From: Chloracidobacterium validum
GTDB taxonomy: Bacteria > Acidobacteriota > Blastocatellia > Chloracidobacteriales > Chloracidobacteriaceae
Direction of reading: 5' to 3'
DNA length: 64,000 bases
Assembly: GCF_018304825.1 (NCBI RefSeq)
Contig: NZ_CP072649.1
Location: forward strand, 744,001-808,000
Under the pieces are notes generated by a model. It saw only the letters and a list, made by a program, of their open reading frames with translations, was not told the origin of the DNA and did no database searches. A program made the position numbers and the translations under genes. Positions 63,860 through 64,000 of this stretch are shown in pieces. The first letter of the stretch is position 1, and each line of letters opens with the position of its first letter.

Positions 63860-64000
63860 CTAGGCGGTCGCCGCTTGCGCCGTTTCCGAGACGATGGCGC
63901 CACGCAACCCGGCTTCGAGGTCGGCCAGAATATCGCGGATGTCCTCGATCCCGACCGAGAGCCGAATGAGTTCCGGCGTCACGCCGGTTGCCCGTTGCTC
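63860..64000 (-). CDS. metY: Cys/Met-metabolism PLP enzyme, probably O-acetylhomoserine sulfhydrylase (C-terminal end)
   Basis: Only the last 46 codons are in the window. They read [20 protein letters not shown], then [13 protein letters not shown], and stop at a TAG at 63860-63862. The L-S-V-G-I-E-D-I-x-D-I-x-x-D-L pattern is the C-terminal signature of MetB/MetY-type PLP enzymes. Next to metX, O-acetylhomoserine aminocarboxypropyltransferase (MetY) is the likely member, but MetB or MetZ cannot be excluded. Confidence 0.75.
   Translation of the reverse strand, partial: EQRATGVTPELIRLSVGIEDIRDILADLEAGLRGAIVSETAQAATA

Overview
The window is high-GC bacterial chromosome with long acidobacterial-style genes. 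These include two Oar-like CarboxypepD_reg/TonB-type outer-membrane receptors of about 1,275 residues, two huge 'two-component propeller' + Y_Y_Y + SpoIIE phosphatases, a Ser/Thr kinase with a PD40 beta-propeller tail, and large secreted proteins of unknown role. The set fits Acidobacteriota, plausibly the Blastocatellia/Chloracidobacterium side. That placement is inference from gene style; no rRNA or tRNA gene was seen.

Layout. 1-8.6 kb: a minus-strand run of signalling and envelope genes (nucleotidyltransferase fragment, YheT-like hydrolase, PpiD/SurA-like foldase, propeller-SpoIIE sensor), then a divergent zinc-ribbon/HELGH membrane protein. 8.7-14.6 kb: a plus-strand cluster of MaoC-type hydratase, acyl-CoA dehydrogenase, purE and a 1,216-residue tandem SDR protein. 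I recognise the last as bifunctional malonyl-CoA reductase, the key enzyme of the 3-hydroxypropionate bicycle of Chloroflexus. 14.7-25.7 kb: a defence-like island made of an OLD-style ABC ATPase with an overlapping TOPRIM-like partner, then a PLD-nuclease/SNF2-helicase gene overlapping an Eco57I/TaqI-type adenine methylase. The methylase frame has been inflated to 1,787 codons by in-frame REP-like palindrome arrays and a complete REP-associated transposase (RAYT)-like domain. The helicase/methylase pair lies between 60-bp direct repeats formed by the 3' end of the TOPRIM gene and a degraded second copy of it.

25.7-35.6 kb: the second propeller-SpoIIE protein, a helical-repeat protein of unknown function, an MscS channel, a CPA2 cation/proton antiporter and an unknown exported protein. 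35.8-54.9 kb: two Oar-like receptors, a flavin monooxygenase, a secreted HExxH metallopeptidase with FG-GAP-like repeats, a sodium/solute symporter downstream of the PD40 kinase, a DUF3108 protein and a BtuF-like binding protein. 55.0-58.0 kb: CocE/NonD hydrolase and heptosyltransferase.

58.0-64.0 kb is amino-acid biosynthesis. The aroF-trpE-trpG operon (DAHP synthase and anthranilate synthase) is preceded by a 32-codon leader peptide carrying Phe, Tyr and Trp codons (FSFTFSGYWYWW) and a strong intrinsic terminator, which is an apparent aromatic amino-acid attenuator. On the opposite strand, metY (partial), metX and lysC form a methionine/aspartate-family run with metX and lysC overlapping.

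The most notable items are the palindrome/RAYT invasion of the methylase gene, the malonyl-CoA reductase outside its best-known host group, the aromatic attenuator, and a small in-frame duplication at the catalytic cysteine of trpG.
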